Part shown: piece after piece, positions 8,701 through 18,600 of the stretch | Layout: every line of letters begins with the position of its first letter | Position numbering within the stretch: position 1 is the first letter of the stretch | Origin: an uncultured Tenacibaculum sp. | GTDB lineage: Bacteria > Bacteroidota > Bacteroidia > Flavobacteriales > Flavobacteriaceae | Assembly (NCBI GenBank): GCA_947492185.1 | Contig: CANLMR010000013.1 | Location: 1 to 44,429, forward strand | Length of the DNA: 44,429 nt | Direction of reading: 5' to 3' | Notes under the pieces: generated by a model | Told to the model about the DNA's origin: nothing | Databases searched by the model: none | Seen by the model: the letters and a program-made list of their open reading frames with translations, nothing else | Translations under genes and position numbers: made by a program

Positions 8701-11700
8701 AAATCGGTTTTTGGATGAGGTACATTAACTAGTAGTGATTTACTTTTAAAAGCATTGTAATTCACAAAATGATAACGAATTCCAAAACCACCAATATCTT
8801 CTTTGGTTACAGGAATTTTTAACGTTTTACTGTTTTTGTCCAGATGAATATAATGAGAGCTAATAACTTTTTGTTTTTTCTCAACAGTTAGCATTACAGT
8901 AATATCATCTGAATTTGAAGACAGAGTAATTAATGCAGTTTCTCCAGGTTGATAAGTATCTTTATTTACTTTTACTGTAACTAATTCATTATCGGTTGGT
9001 AATTTATCTTTGTCACTGTAAAGTGTAATATATTTCTTATCTGTTACTACTTGATTGAATTTGTCATTTGATGTTAATTCGATAATATATTTCCCAGATT
9101 TCCATCTTTTTAAATTAGATAACTTAATTTCTTCTGAACCATCTTTGGTCGAAAACGTTTTTGAAAACACCTCATTTCCTTTTTTCCAGTTGACATAGTT
9201 GTCTTCATTTTCATAAGCATCATGAGGGAATTTAGTATGAAATTCTTTTTTAGAAATTGTTTGGTAGAAAGGAGCTTTCCATGGACGTTTTCTAATCGTA
9301 TTTTTAGGAGCATCTAGTTTAAAAATACTAATTGTTCCGTTCGCATTTACAGCTTCATTATTTAAGTTTTTTGTAGTAATAGAAATGGATTGATTCTGTT
9401 TGTTTTTATCTAAAACATTGTCACTACTAATTGAAGCTAACAAACTATGATATCCAACTTTTACTAGAGTTGTAGATGAACGTGTTTCTCCATTTAAATC
9501 TGTAACATCAGCAGTTACTTCATAATTGAATACTGGAAGTTTATCTTTAGAAACACTATCGTCTGGTAAGGCTTTAAATTGAATCGTAAATTCTCCTTTA
9601 TCATTGGTTGTAGTTTCTCCATTAGTAATTTCTTGTGGTTGAGAATTTAAATATGGATAATACCAATAACACCATCTTGGATAAATAACTTTTCGATGCA
9701 CACGATAAACTACTTTTGCATCAGTAATATTTGCTCCTGAATACGCTTTAGCAAACCCAGTTATTGATATGTCATTATTTAATTGATAGGTTTCTTTTAC
9801 AGGTTTGAATTTAGTTTCAAACTTTGGACGTTTGTATTCTTCAACTGAAATATATTGGTAATCTCTTTTTCCGTTGATAACAGCTTCAATGGTAAAATTC
9901 CCTGTTAGACCTGAATTAGGAATTGTGAATTTTCCTGAAAATGAGCCAAATTCATTTGTTCTTAATTTTAATTTGGCAATCTCTTGATAATTCACATCTT
10001 TTAAAACAACTTCTACAGAATTATCAGTAATTATAGTTGACTTTTCCTTGTAATTCTCTAAAGAAATACCTTTGAAATGAACTATTTGACCAGGGCGGTA
10101 AATACTTCTATCTGTGAATAAAAAAGTTCTGGTTTGAACTCTTGGATTGTTATTATAGACTCGATTTTGTCTCAAATAATAATCACCAAAAGTAGCTACA
10201 TCGTTATTGAATGTAACGATTGCTTTTACGCGGCTATAATAAGAATCCGGACTAAAAGAGAATTCTCCATTTTTATCTGTAACAAAGGTTTTATCGATAG
10301 TTTGATTTTGATACCTATCTTTTTTGCTGAGTAACCTTACGGTTGCTTTTGGAACTGGGTTTCCTGTATTTCTATTTAGTACTTGATAAATAGTTTTACC
10401 AGGTTCATTTTTGGTAATAAAAGTTAAATCAGTTACCTGAATTAAAGCATTTCCAAAAATAGTTTTGTTATTTATTTCTTCTTTTTCTGAAGCAACAATT
10501 ATATAACTTCCCTGTTGAAGTTTAGGTAATATAACTTCAGTAGAATGATCTAGGTAATCAAATTCATTAGGTAATTTAGAACTAAACGAAGTTACTTTTT
10601 GAAGTTGATTAATTTTTTTTATTTTCTGTTTAGAATCATAGATTCTTTCAATCTTGTAATATTTGTCATGAGAGATTTTATAAATTGAAATGTATAAATT
10701 TTCCATGTTATTGTAATTAACTAATACTCGAGAAAATTTATTGATAGGAATATGTCTTTCTTGCTGAAGTGAAATACTTTTTTGTTTTATTTTAGAAATC
10801 AAAACTTTTGCCTTTTTAGCAGCTAAACTATTAGGGAAACGTTTTTGAATTTTTTCGCAAATTTGTAGCGCTTCTTTGTTCTTAAAACGATAATTTTCGT
10901 TTTTATTTTGAATATATTTTTGAGTCTGAATGTTGTAAATTTTTGCTATTTCAAAAGAATACAAAGCTCCAGCTTCTTTATTTTTATATGTACTTTCTGA
11001 AGATTTTAAAGTTTCTAGATAAACATTTTCTTTATCAAAAAAAGTGGCGTTCTCATTTACAAAAGATAAACGTTGTAAATCAACATCTGTTAAAGCTTCT
11101 AAATTGTTTTTTTGTAAATGAAATTGTGTTAGCTCTTGATAGATTTTTAACGCGTTGAATTGTAATGATAATGAATCTTTAGTTTCAAGTTTAAGCTTTG
11201 CAAATAAGTTTACATCACATATGAAATCGGTATTATCTAATTTGAATTGATATGAAGGTTTGGTGATGTTTGTCTCATTGGTTTTATAAAAAACTAAAGC
11301 ATTATGAGCTAATAAATCAAACAGTGAAGGACGATAAATTTCTGAGTTTTTCTCTACAACTAAAATATCTTGAAACTTACGAATGGTAGTATTTTGTAAT
11401 TGAGTCTTGTCTTTTAATGAACTTTGATAGTATGAATGAATTTCATTAAACAGTGTAGTTAAATCCCAAGTTCTAAAATCATTTTCGTCAACCTTTTTAC
11501 CGGTGTTAGTTCTATTGTAAAATTGCCATCTGTTTTCATTGAAATACTGCCAATATAAATTGGCTAACATATTTTCTAGAACATTTTTAGTTGGAAACTT
11601 ACTTTTTTCTATATGCTCTTTAAACTCATTGATAATATTCAATTGAGCATCTTCTTCTAGGTTTAAAGAATACTTGCTTTTATACACTAAACTTTTAATA

Positions 11701-11888
11701 AGCTGAGGTGAATTATTATCTCTAGAAGCTTTTGTGTAAATCTCATCCACTACTTTTAAAGCAGATTTTGGAAGCGCGTCTTTTTCAAATTCTAAAACTT
11801 TTTTCCATTGTTCAGGATATTTGTTTTGAGCTTGAGAAATTATAGAAAATAAGATTAGCATAGTAAGTAAAATCGATTTTTTTTTCAT
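5778..11888 (-). CDS. Alpha-2-macroglobulin family protein with thioester motif
   Basis: A 2036-aa exported protein of the bacterial alpha-2-macroglobulin family, protease traps thought to protect the envelope. A Sec signal peptide (LLTMLILFSIISQAQ) starts it; there is no lipobox, unlike the well-known lipoprotein members such as E. coli YfhM. Residues 20-370 are helical and novel-looking. An MG2-type domain starts near 590 (TDRSIYRPGQIVHFKG). The A2M core is near 1260 (FFYPHLSTDENGDVSF). The thioester motif is DCAEQT, with Cys1482 and Gln1485 matching CxEQ. The alpha/alpha-toroid (thioester domain) covers about 1470-1800, and C-terminal MG domains end at 2036. Residues 1180-1260 are low-complexity and acidic, in the place expected for a bait or linker. 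No penicillin-binding protein 1C gene, the usual partner, is adjacent. The target proteases are unknown. Confidence 0.93.
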   Translation of the reverse strand: MKKKSILLTMLILFSIISQAQNKYPEQWKKVLEFEKDALPKSALKVVDEIYTKASRDNNSPQLIKSLVYKSKYSLNLEEDAQLNIINEFKEHIEKSKFPTKNVLENMLANLYWQYFNENRWQFYNRTNTGKKVDENDFRTWDLTTLFNEIHSYYQSSLKDKTQLQNTTIRKFQDILVVEKNSEIYRPSLFDLLAHNALVFYKTNETNITKPSYQFKLDNTDFICDVNLFAKLKLETKDSLSLQFNALKIYQELTQFHLQKNNLEALTDVDLQRLSFVNENATFFDKENVYLETLKSSESTYKNKEAGALYSFEIAKIYNIQTQKYIQNKNENYRFKNKEALQICEKIQKRFPNSLAAKKAKVLISKIKQKSISLQQERHIPINKFSRVLVNYNNMENLYISIYKISHDKYYKIERIYDSKQKIKKINQLQKVTSFSSKLPNEFDYLDHSTEVILPKLQQGSYIIVASEKEEINNKTIFGNALIQVTDLTFITKNEPGKTIYQVLNRNTGNPVPKATVRLLSKKDRYQNQTIDKTFVTDKNGEFSFSPDSYYSRVKAIVTFNNDVATFGDYYLRQNRVYNNNPRVQTRTFLFTDRSIYRPGQIVHFKGISLENYKEKSTIITDNSVEVVLKDVNYQEIAKLKLRTNEFGSFSGKFTIPNSGLTGNFTIEAVINGKRDYQYISVEEYKRPKFETKFKPVKETYQLNNDISITGFAKAYSGANITDAKVVYRVHRKVIYPRWCYWYYPYLNSQPQEITNGETTTNDKGEFTIQFKALPDDSVSKDKLPVFNYEVTADVTDLNGETRSSTTLVKVGYHSLLASISSDNVLDKNKQNQSISITTKNLNNEAVNANGTISIFKLDAPKNTIRKRPWKAPFYQTISKKEFHTKFPHDAYENEDNYVNWKKGNEVFSKTFSTKDGSEEIKLSNLKRWKSGKYIIELTSNDKFNQVVTDKKYITLYSDKDKLPTDNELVTVKVNKDTYQPGETALITLSSNSDDITVMLTVEKKQKVISSHYIHLDKNSKTLKIPVTKEDIGGFGIRYHFVNYNAFKSKSLLVNVPHPKTDLEIITKTFRDKLQPGADETWSFTIKGAQKDKVSAELLASMYDASLDQFKEHNWDFNPIIKPTYNLSSYVTGQHSFGNNYFRILNNRRDYIDYPTLQYDQLNWFGFYFGNQYRKDFGGLVMESEALEETVMIRGKADAKSRKLAKPQANAVSKELAETESDDDLEGIVTSGYMEPKEEEKDNQSEQVQIRKNLQETAFFYPHLSTDENGDVSFNFTIPEALTKWKLQLLAHTKNLHSATKTLETVTQKELMVVPNAPRFLREKDEITFSAKISNLTDKTLSGVSQLLLTNAITGKSIDLELSNTNSQQNFTVDAEGNTQVSWNLKIHESIEAVQYQVIAKAGSFSDGEQNVLPVLSNRMLVTETLPMWVRSNQTKTFTLDKLKNNTSSSLKHHKLSLEVTSNPVWYAVQALPYLMEYPYDCAEQTFARYYANSVASFIANSNPKIQAVFNQWKSSKALLSNLEKNQELKSLIIQETPWLRDAQSESEQKKRIALLFDLNTMKNERQKAFNKLQNLQMENGGFPWFKGSRYPNVYITNYIASGFGHLDKLGINKFDSNTRQMLSKAVQFLDGEIAERYERLLKQAKRIQQKDGDKAYPSFLEKQHVGYFDIQYLYMRSFYDNFPLSGTTKKAVDYYQNQAAKYWKSFNLSGKGWIALTQFRSGNETVANKILKSLKENSITSEELGMYWKENVAGWYWYQAPIETQALLIEAFSEIENDTKTIDNLKIWLLKNKQVSRWKTTKATSEAVYALLLQGSNWLSSSELVTIKMDNEVIDPTKLENSKIEAGTGYFKTSWNGSKITSNKASVTLTKKDKGITWGGLYWQYFEDLDKITSAKTPLQLSKQLFKKVNSDTGKKLIAISDTELEVGDLVTVRIELKVDRDMEFIHMKDMRASAFEPVDVLSQYKWQDGLGYYQSTKDAATNFFFDRVTKGVYVFEYDVRVNNKGNFSNGITTIQSMYAPEFSSHSKGVRVKVK

Positions 11889-12123
11889 GACAAAAAAGTT
11901 GTTTAATCAAATAGATCCCATAAGGTTGTGTATTAATAACAGAGAAATCTTGATCAAATTATATTTTAGATTGTAAAGTACGGTTTCAATCTTTTTTTAG
12001 ACAAACAATACCTAGTTTTTAGTTGATTTGAGTTCGTGAAAGCATCATTTTAATGAGTTTCGTTTTAAAGATACATATTTTGTTTTTGGGTTTTGTATTT
12101 TTGAATTTAGATTACGATATATA
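11889..12123. promoter_or_regulatory. Divergent intergenic region between the A2M gene and mpl
   Basis: 235 bp separating two genes transcribed away from each other, so it must hold promoters for both. For mpl, TATTTTTG at 12096-12103 matches TAnnTTTG and would give a very short leader before the ATG at 12124; TTTG-like sequences lie upstream but at non-ideal spacing. No consensus match was found for the A2M side. Confidence 0.35.
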
Positions 12124-13476
12124 ATGAAAATACACTTTATTGCCATAGGCGGAAGCGCTATGCACAACTTAGCACTAGCATTATACCAAAAAGGATACCA
12201 AATTACAGGGAGCGATGATACTATTCACGATCCTTCAAAATCTAGATTAGCAGCTAAAGGTTTGTTACCAGAAGAGTTTGGATGGTTTTCTGAAAAGATA
12301 ACTAGTGATTTGGATGCGGTTATTTTAGGAATGCATGCAAAGGAAGATAATCCTGAACTATTAAAGGCACAAGAGTTAGGATTAACTATATATTCGTATC
12401 CAGAGTTCTTATACGAACAATCAAAACATAAAACAAGGGTTGTTATTGGTGGATCTCATGGAAAAACTACAATTACCTCAATGATTTTACATGTGTTAAA
12501 TTATCATGATAGAGAAGTAGATTATATGGTTGGAGCTCAATTAGAAGGTTTTGATACAATGGTTCATTTAACAGAAGAGAATGAATTTATTGTTTTAGAA
12601 GGTGATGAGTATTTAAGTTCTCCTATTGATAGAAGACCTAAGTTTCATTTATATAAGCCAAATATTGCTCTGTTAAGTGGAATCGCTTGGGATCATATTA
12701 ATGTATTTCCAACTTATAAGAATTACGTAGAACAGTTTTCAATTTTTACGGATTCTTTGGTGCATGGAGGAATTATGGTTTATAATGAAGAAGATTTAGA
12801 AGTAAAAAATGTTGTTGAAGAGTCTACGAATTCAATTAAAAAATATCCTTATACTACTCCTGATTATTTTATTGAAGATGGAGTTACTTATTTAAATACA
12901 TCCGAAGGAGATTTACCATTAGAAGTTTTTGGTGAACACAATTTACAGAACATAGCAGGAGCAAAGTGGATTTGCCAGCACATGGGAATAGATGAAGAAG
13001 ATTTTTATGAAGCTATTGCTAGTTTTAATGGAGCAAGTAAACGACTAGAGAAAATTGCTGAGTCTAATTCAACAGTAGCTTTTAAGGATTTTGCACATTC
13101 ACCTTCAAAAGTTAGGGCAACAACGCAAGCTGTAAAGAATCAGTTTAATTCTAGAACTTTGATTGCTTGTTTAGAATTACATACCTATAGTAGTTTAAAT
13201 AAAGAGTTTTTAACCGAGTACAAAAATGCTTTAGAAGCTGCTGATAAAGCTGTTGTGTTTTATTCTCCTCATGCGGTTCAAATTAAAAGATTAGAAGAAA
13301 TTTCTGAGCAACAGATTTTCGATGCTTTTCAGCGTGAAGATTTAATTGTATATACAAAACCAGAGGATTTCAAAAAGTTTTTATTTAATGAAGATTTAAA
13401 TAATTCCGCATTATTATTAATGAGTTCAGGAAACTATGGAGGATTGGATTTTGATGAGGTTAAAGCATTGATTTGA
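12124..13476 (+). CDS. mpl: UDP-N-acetylmuramate:L-Ala-gamma-D-Glu-meso-DAP ligase (Mpl)
   Basis: A 450-aa Mur ligase of the Mpl type (EC 6.3.2.45), which recycles peptidoglycan by joining the recovered tripeptide L-Ala-gamma-D-Glu-meso-DAP to UDP-MurNAc in the cytoplasm. The N-terminal Rossmann-like UDP-binding domain begins MKIHFIAIGGSAM. The ATP-binding P-loop is GSHGKTT (110-116), and the central domain has EGDEYLSSPID. The ADNPHS/KDFAHSP region (KDFAHSPSKVRAT) follows in the C-terminal domain, as expected for Mpl rather than MurC. Length matches the family (about 450 aa). It is the only plus-strand gene in this part of the window. Its 3' end overlaps the convergent nucleotidyltransferase gene by 17 bp. 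Confidence 0.93.
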   Translation: MKIHFIAIGGSAMHNLALALYQKGYQITGSDDTIHDPSKSRLAAKGLLPEEFGWFSEKITSDLDAVILGMHAKEDNPELLKAQELGLTIYSYPEFLYEQSKHKTRVVIGGSHGKTTITSMILHVLNYHDREVDYMVGAQLEGFDTMVHLTEENEFIVLEGDEYLSSPIDRRPKFHLYKPNIALLSGIAWDHINVFPTYKNYVEQFSIFTDSLVHGGIMVYNEEDLEVKNVVEESTNSIKKYPYTTPDYFIEDGVTYLNTSEGDLPLEVFGEHNLQNIAGAKWICQHMGIDEEDFYEAIASFNGASKRLEKIAESNSTVAFKDFAHSPSKVRATTQAVKNQFNSRTLIACLELHTYSSLNKEFLTEYKNALEAADKAVVFYSPHAVQIKRLEEISEQQIFDAFQREDLIVYTKPEDFKKFLFNEDLNNSALLLMSSGNYGGLDFDEVKALI

Positions 13477-14506
13477 TTCGTTCATAGAGATATATTCGAT
13501 GTTCTTTAGAATGAAAACATTTTATAAGTAAATTAAATCGATGTTCGATTTTAGCTATTAGTTTTCGTTTTTTGATGTGCTTTTTTTTATTTGTGCCTTG
13601 AATTTGTTTTTTGTAAAAAGATTCTGATGAATAATTATTTTCAAACTCAATTATTTTTGGATTATTTAAAACTTTATTTGAGCTAAATAAAAAATGATTT
13701 AATAATAAGTAGTTCTTAATCTTCTTAATTGCTTTTAAAGGAGATGCTTTTTTACTTAAAACTAATAAGTCATATGAGTTTCTTAAGCTGAAGTTTTTAA
13801 GTTTGGAGCCATGGTCATTAAATTGTTTATTAATAGCAGTCATTATAATTTTATCTTCATCTGATAAAAAGTGAAAATTATTTTCGGGTTTAATATTATT
13901 TTTTATAAAATGATAATTAAATTCTTTAAATCTTTTGTCACTAACCATTTTATAGTGTACTTCAACGGATGAAATCCTATTATCTTTTATCATTTTTGGA
14001 TAATGTCTATTCACCAAAGTAGTATCTGGTATGTCTTTGTAATATTCAGAATACCCATCTTTTTTTAATATTTCTACTGCTTTCCTAAAATGTTTCAATT
14101 CTACCAAAAAATCAATATCGCCAACCATTCTCTCGGCAATATCGTTGTATAAACCTTCTAATAGATTTCCTGTGCCTTTCAAAAAAATTGGAGTAATACT
14201 ATTTTTTAATAATAAGTCATTTATTTCTTTGGCTTGCTCAATTATTAGTTCATTACGCTCTCTATTCAAGTCGGTAATATGTTTCATGTATTCAACCAAA
14301 TCTTCAGGTAGATAATGAAGAAAATCGGCCTGTTTTAGATTACAATATAATGCAGGAAAAACATAATGACTTGTACTTAGTTTTACAACATTATCCCAAT
14401 CAATGCTTTCTTCTTTTAATAAATTTTCAACTATTAATTTATTATGGTTTTCATGGTTAATAGTAAGACATTTTCCAACAAAAAATAAAGTTTCTTTATA
14501 AGTCAT
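13460..14506 (-). CDS. Nucleotidyltransferase family protein (NTP_transf_5-like)
   Basis: A 348-aa protein resembling the 'uncharacterised nucleotidyltransferase' family (Pfam NTP_transf_5). The minimal nucleotidyltransferase pattern is present: a KG pair at 110-111 (PIFLKGTGNLLEGLY) and the metal-binding D-x-D at D130/D132 (ERMVGDIDFLV). The rest is mainly helical and lysine-rich. It starts inside the end of the PqqD/HPr-kinase-like gene (11-bp overlap), so the two are translationally coupled and likely act together. Members of this family occur next to HPr-kinase-like genes in some lasso-peptide and polysaccharide clusters. That is family knowledge and does not prove a role here. It converges on mpl with a 17-bp overlap. 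The substrate is unknown. Confidence 0.8.
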   Translation of the reverse strand: MTYKETLFFVGKCLTINHENHNKLIVENLLKEESIDWDNVVKLSTSHYVFPALYCNLKQADFLHYLPEDLVEYMKHITDLNRERNELIIEQAKEINDLLLKNSITPIFLKGTGNLLEGLYNDIAERMVGDIDFLVELKHFRKAVEILKKDGYSEYYKDIPDTTLVNRHYPKMIKDNRISSVEVHYKMVSDKRFKEFNYHFIKNNIKPENNFHFLSDEDKIIMTAINKQFNDHGSKLKNFSLRNSYDLLVLSKKASPLKAIKKIKNYLLLNHFLFSSNKVLNNPKIIEFENNYSSESFYKKQIQGTNKKKHIKKRKLIAKIEHRFNLLIKCFHSKEHRIYLYERIKSML

Positions 14507-15623
14507 TACTTAATAGTTTTTTAATTGTTGAAACCATTTTGTCATTTTCAGAATAGGTGAGTTTATAACAATTAGTTTTAGCAAACCAATCTAGAAAAAC
14601 CTCAACATTTTCTTTTTTGTTAGAAATCCAAGAATCTGGAATTAATTGTTGAAAAGCATCTATTTTAGAGATAGATTCAAAGTTAATACCACTATTTTTT
14701 TCATACTTAATAAAAACCAAATCATTACAAGGTAAATTATAATTAGGTTGATTTATTTTCGGAGGTAAAAAGCGAACAATTTTATTCAATCTTTTAAAAT
14801 GGAATTCAGCTGTGTTTTCTAATTCTGGGTATAAAGGTAAAAGAGTTTCTAAACTATTTCTTTTGATTGAAATTGCTGAAGGGAAGGTGTATACATTTCT
14901 TTTTTCAATATCTATTGGAACGAAATCATCAGCCAAACAAGTTAGTCCATTTGCTTGTAAAATTGCTAGTGAAGTACTTTTTCCATTCCCAGAATCACCT
15001 AAAAGGAGTAATGATTTTTTAGTATTACCTAAACCAGAAGCATGAAAAATTCCCATCCATTCATCTTCAGGTTTATCATGCATATATTGAACAATATACA
15101 TAGAAAACTTCCCTTGAAAATAATGAATATCTTTTCTAGGCCAAGATCCAATAAACTTTTTATCTATTACTAAAAAAGTAACATTATTCTCTGTAAAAAC
15201 TTGAAAGGTATGATGAATGTCTTTTGAAGTATCAATTTCAAGATGAGCGAATTTAGGGTGAACCAGATATTCTTCAAATTCAGATTGAAAATCAACTTTA
15301 AATACTTGATCACCTATTTTATAGAATTTAGTAATACTAAATTTTGTTGCGTTATAGGTAGTGTTTTCTTTTGTTTCTAATTCTTTTTGTGAAGAATTAG
15401 GAATATAGATGTCATCATGTATTTGTTGTACAAAACTTAGGGCATCTACTAAAGGAATTTGAAATTCATTTTCTAAATCTTTACTAATTTCATCAAAAGA
15501 GACACCTTTATTCAATTGAAAAAGAATATCTGAAGTTTTGTTTTCTAAAACTACATATTGATTGGTAGCTGAAAACCAAACTACAGACTTCTCTTCAATA
15601 TTCTTTTTTACTAAATCATTCAT
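14496..15623 (-). CDS. PqqD-like/HPr-kinase-like fusion protein
   Basis: 375 aa in two parts. Residues of about 12-75 look like a PqqD-type winged-helix domain (VVLENKTSDILFQLNKGVSFDEI...), the fold of RiPP recognition elements that bind leader peptides. Residues of about 95-375 are an HPr kinase/phosphorylase-C-like P-loop domain: Walker A GDSGNGKS (209-216, Lys215), followed by the acidic pair D232-D233 in CLADDFVPID, as in HprK where such residues serve catalysis. There is no HPr or PTS gene nearby, so phosphorylation of HPr is unlikely. HprK-like kinases of this kind are known to phosphorylate peptides in some lasso-peptide clusters. It lies 56 bp after the M43 protease gene and overlaps the nucleotidyltransferase gene, so one operon is likely. 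The PqqD assignment is by pattern and moderately sure. Confidence 0.8.
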   Translation of the reverse strand: MNDLVKKNIEEKSVVWFSATNQYVVLENKTSDILFQLNKGVSFDEISKDLENEFQIPLVDALSFVQQIHDDIYIPNSSQKELETKENTTYNATKFSITKFYKIGDQVFKVDFQSEFEEYLVHPKFAHLEIDTSKDIHHTFQVFTENNVTFLVIDKKFIGSWPRKDIHYFQGKFSMYIVQYMHDKPEDEWMGIFHASGLGNTKKSLLLLGDSGNGKSTSLAILQANGLTCLADDFVPIDIEKRNVYTFPSAISIKRNSLETLLPLYPELENTAEFHFKRLNKIVRFLPPKINQPNYNLPCNDLVFIKYEKNSGINFESISKIDAFQQLIPDSWISNKKENVEVFLDWFAKTNCYKLTYSENDKMVSTIKKLLSNDL

Positions 15624-15679
15624 CAGGATTTAAAAATATAAAACCTAATAGAAGTAAGCAGCCTTATTCTAAAAAATAA

Positions 15680-18600
15680 TTAAAATTTTATCTTTTTTAT
15701 AATTTTCCCTTTTTTAGTAATTAAGGAAATTAGGTATATACTAGAAGAACGATTTTCGAATTTAATTTTATTAGTGTCTAAAGGTTTTATTGTTGTACTC
15801 AATAATTCCTGACCTTGCATCGAGTAAATTTTTAATAAACCATTAAATTCTAGGTTTTTTATGGTTATTTCATTTGTGTTAGATTTATATATATGAGTTT
15901 TTTTAATTGTGTTATCAGCTTCTATAATTTCTTTTTCTATAGTGTGTATATAAAATCTACCTAATTCAATTGTGTTTTTTTTGGGAGAGAAGCTATGTGA
16001 GTTTCCATTTAAATTTATGAATTTATTATACTCTCTATCTTCTAGAAATACTTCATAATTATCAGGTATATTTAATAGTTTAGCTGAAATATTTAATTCT
16101 TCTTTAGTTTGCGTTTTAAAACCTATAGGAATTATAATGTTGTTTAAATTTGTATCTGGTAAAGTTTGTATAGCTAGTTTTTGATTTTCTTTTTTTGATA
16201 CTAATTCTGAAAAAATTAAAAAATCTGTTTCCTCACTAAAAATTTTTGAATCGAACCCATTATCAAAACCGGTAGTTTTACTTTCGGAGTAAAATATTTT
16301 TGTAGAATGTTGTCGATTTGAATTTTTCATGATTAACTCAACCTGGAAAACATTACTTTTTTTGGTTTGATTCTTCTTATTTTGATGCAAATCAGAAGCT
16401 TTAAAGAGTGCGTTTCCTTCTTTTTTTATATCGATAAAAAAACCGTCTGTAGGAGCTAACTCAATAGGATTCATGTTGTTGTGAGCTTCATAATATTTTC
16501 CATTCCAAATCCAAATAGTTTCTTCACTTAAATATTTAGTATTTATTGAAATAAATTTTAATGAATTGATGTAGGCAAGGAACGGATTACCAATTAAATT
16601 CATGTTAGTATAACGGGCTTTAGTAATTGGAATAGAAATGTCTTTAATTGCAACTTCTCCATTAAAAGTAACTGTTTTACTTTCGTTTAATTTTATTGAA
16701 TATCCTCTGCCTATTTGCAGATCATCGACAGTGCTATTAGAAAAACAATTCCATGAATTCTCTGTAGTATTAAAATACGATAAACTTAATTCTTCTTCGT
16801 TGTTAATAATTAAGTCATTATCATTTATCAATTTTTGTATTGCTTGATTTATAACAGGTGAAGAAAAAATATTCCAGCTATTATTTGAAAGTTTTTTTTC
16901 ATAAAATACAGCACCATCTATAGCAACCTTAGAAATTAATACTCCGCCATTTTCTATTTTTAATGAGTTAAATTCTATTTTGTCATTTATTATTGGATAG
17001 TTTTTTGATTTTTCAGTAATGGTCACATTAGTATTCTTATCAGGAATTAAATTATTAGACCAGTTAGTTGTAGTAAACCAATCATTGCTGGTGTTTCCTA
17101 TCCAAAATACTTCTTTACGTTGATCTTGAAGAGTAATTATAAAGTCTTGAGTAAATCCAAGGTTTACATTACATGGATCTTCAATAGGGTGGGTTTCATT
17201 TGTGTTTTTATAAAAACTACTGATAATTCTCATAGATGTTTTTCCTTGTTTTAAAGGTCTTGAGTTTAAGTTGAAAATTGATGAATAAGAGTATTTATCT
17301 GTACTGATATCATTTTTAATAATCCATTCATCATTAGTGTTAAACTCTCCATCTCCATTTAAATCTATAAAAACATTATATAAGAAATCCTGTTTTCGAG
17401 ATTGGTCTATTTTGAGTTCTATATCGGAACTAGATTCTAGAATAGAATTGCTATAATCAATAACTGAAGCTTTATTGTTGCAATTAATATTTGTTGAATT
17501 TATTAATTTTTTATTTTTACTTTTTAGAACTATTCTTTCAGGTACAAACCCAAATCCATCACAAGTATTATTTACGTTACAATAAACATTTTCTGTGCGG
17601 ATGTTCCTAACATCACTATAGTTTTTAGGAGAATTAACAGGAATAACTCTATATGAATACCTAGTGTTTTTTTCTATGTTTTCATCAATAAAGCTATTTG
17701 TGTTTTTGGATAATCCTATAATAGGAGTAAAAATTGAATTTGTAGAATTGTTCGATCTTTCAACAATATAGCCTAAATTATTTTCAATATTAGTCCATCT
17801 TAGAGTGTTGTATAAGCTTGAATTTTCTAAAGAGATAATTTTTGGTGCTTCAAGTTCTTGTTGTTGAATATATCCATCAATATCGTATCGGTTATCATTT
17901 AAGCGAAAAGATATAGCGCTTTCCATAATGGTTAATTGTTCATTGGTAAAGCTTTCTCTACTATTTCTGTAGTATGACATAACATTTTTTATGTCAGGAT
18001 TATAGGGTATTCCGTATTTGTCTTTTGTGTCATTACTATTATATGAATCTGCCGCAGTACTACACAAGTAATCTCCTGAATTCTTGCAATTGGATTGACT
18101 GCCTACACGAGCAACATTTTCTGCCAAAGGGAAATTATTTCCATATTCTGTATTAGTATGTGTATGCATTAAACCTAGATAGTGCCCAATTTCATGGGGT
18201 AGTGTTGAGTTGATAATTTTGGAAGAAGAACCAAATATGTTTCTTGAAAAGAAAATAGCATTAGGAGTAGTTGATGAATTTGGAAAAGATGAAAAATTTC
18301 CTCCCTCATTTGTAATGAAAAAATTAGTGCTATTAGGATTTAAAAAAGATACATAATCTATTCTTTGCGCTTTTTTATTGTATAGGTAATCTGAATCAAT
18401 ATAGTTTATTTTAGCTAGGTATAAGCGTGTGTTTAAAGGGGTCAAATATTGATTTATAGTTGCAAAACCATGTGGAATTTTAGATAATAATTGTGATAAA
18501 TTATAGTTTGTTTTTCCGTTAGTTTTCCTAATTATATGAAGAACAACTGGTAATTCAATTGTTACTTTTTTTACTTGTTGTTTGTTTTTTATAAACAGTT

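Noticed and set aside
14496..15623. Classical HPr kinase/phosphorylase (HprK) call
   Set aside because: It lacks the usual HprK N-terminal domain and has a PqqD-like one instead, and no HPr or PTS gene is nearby.
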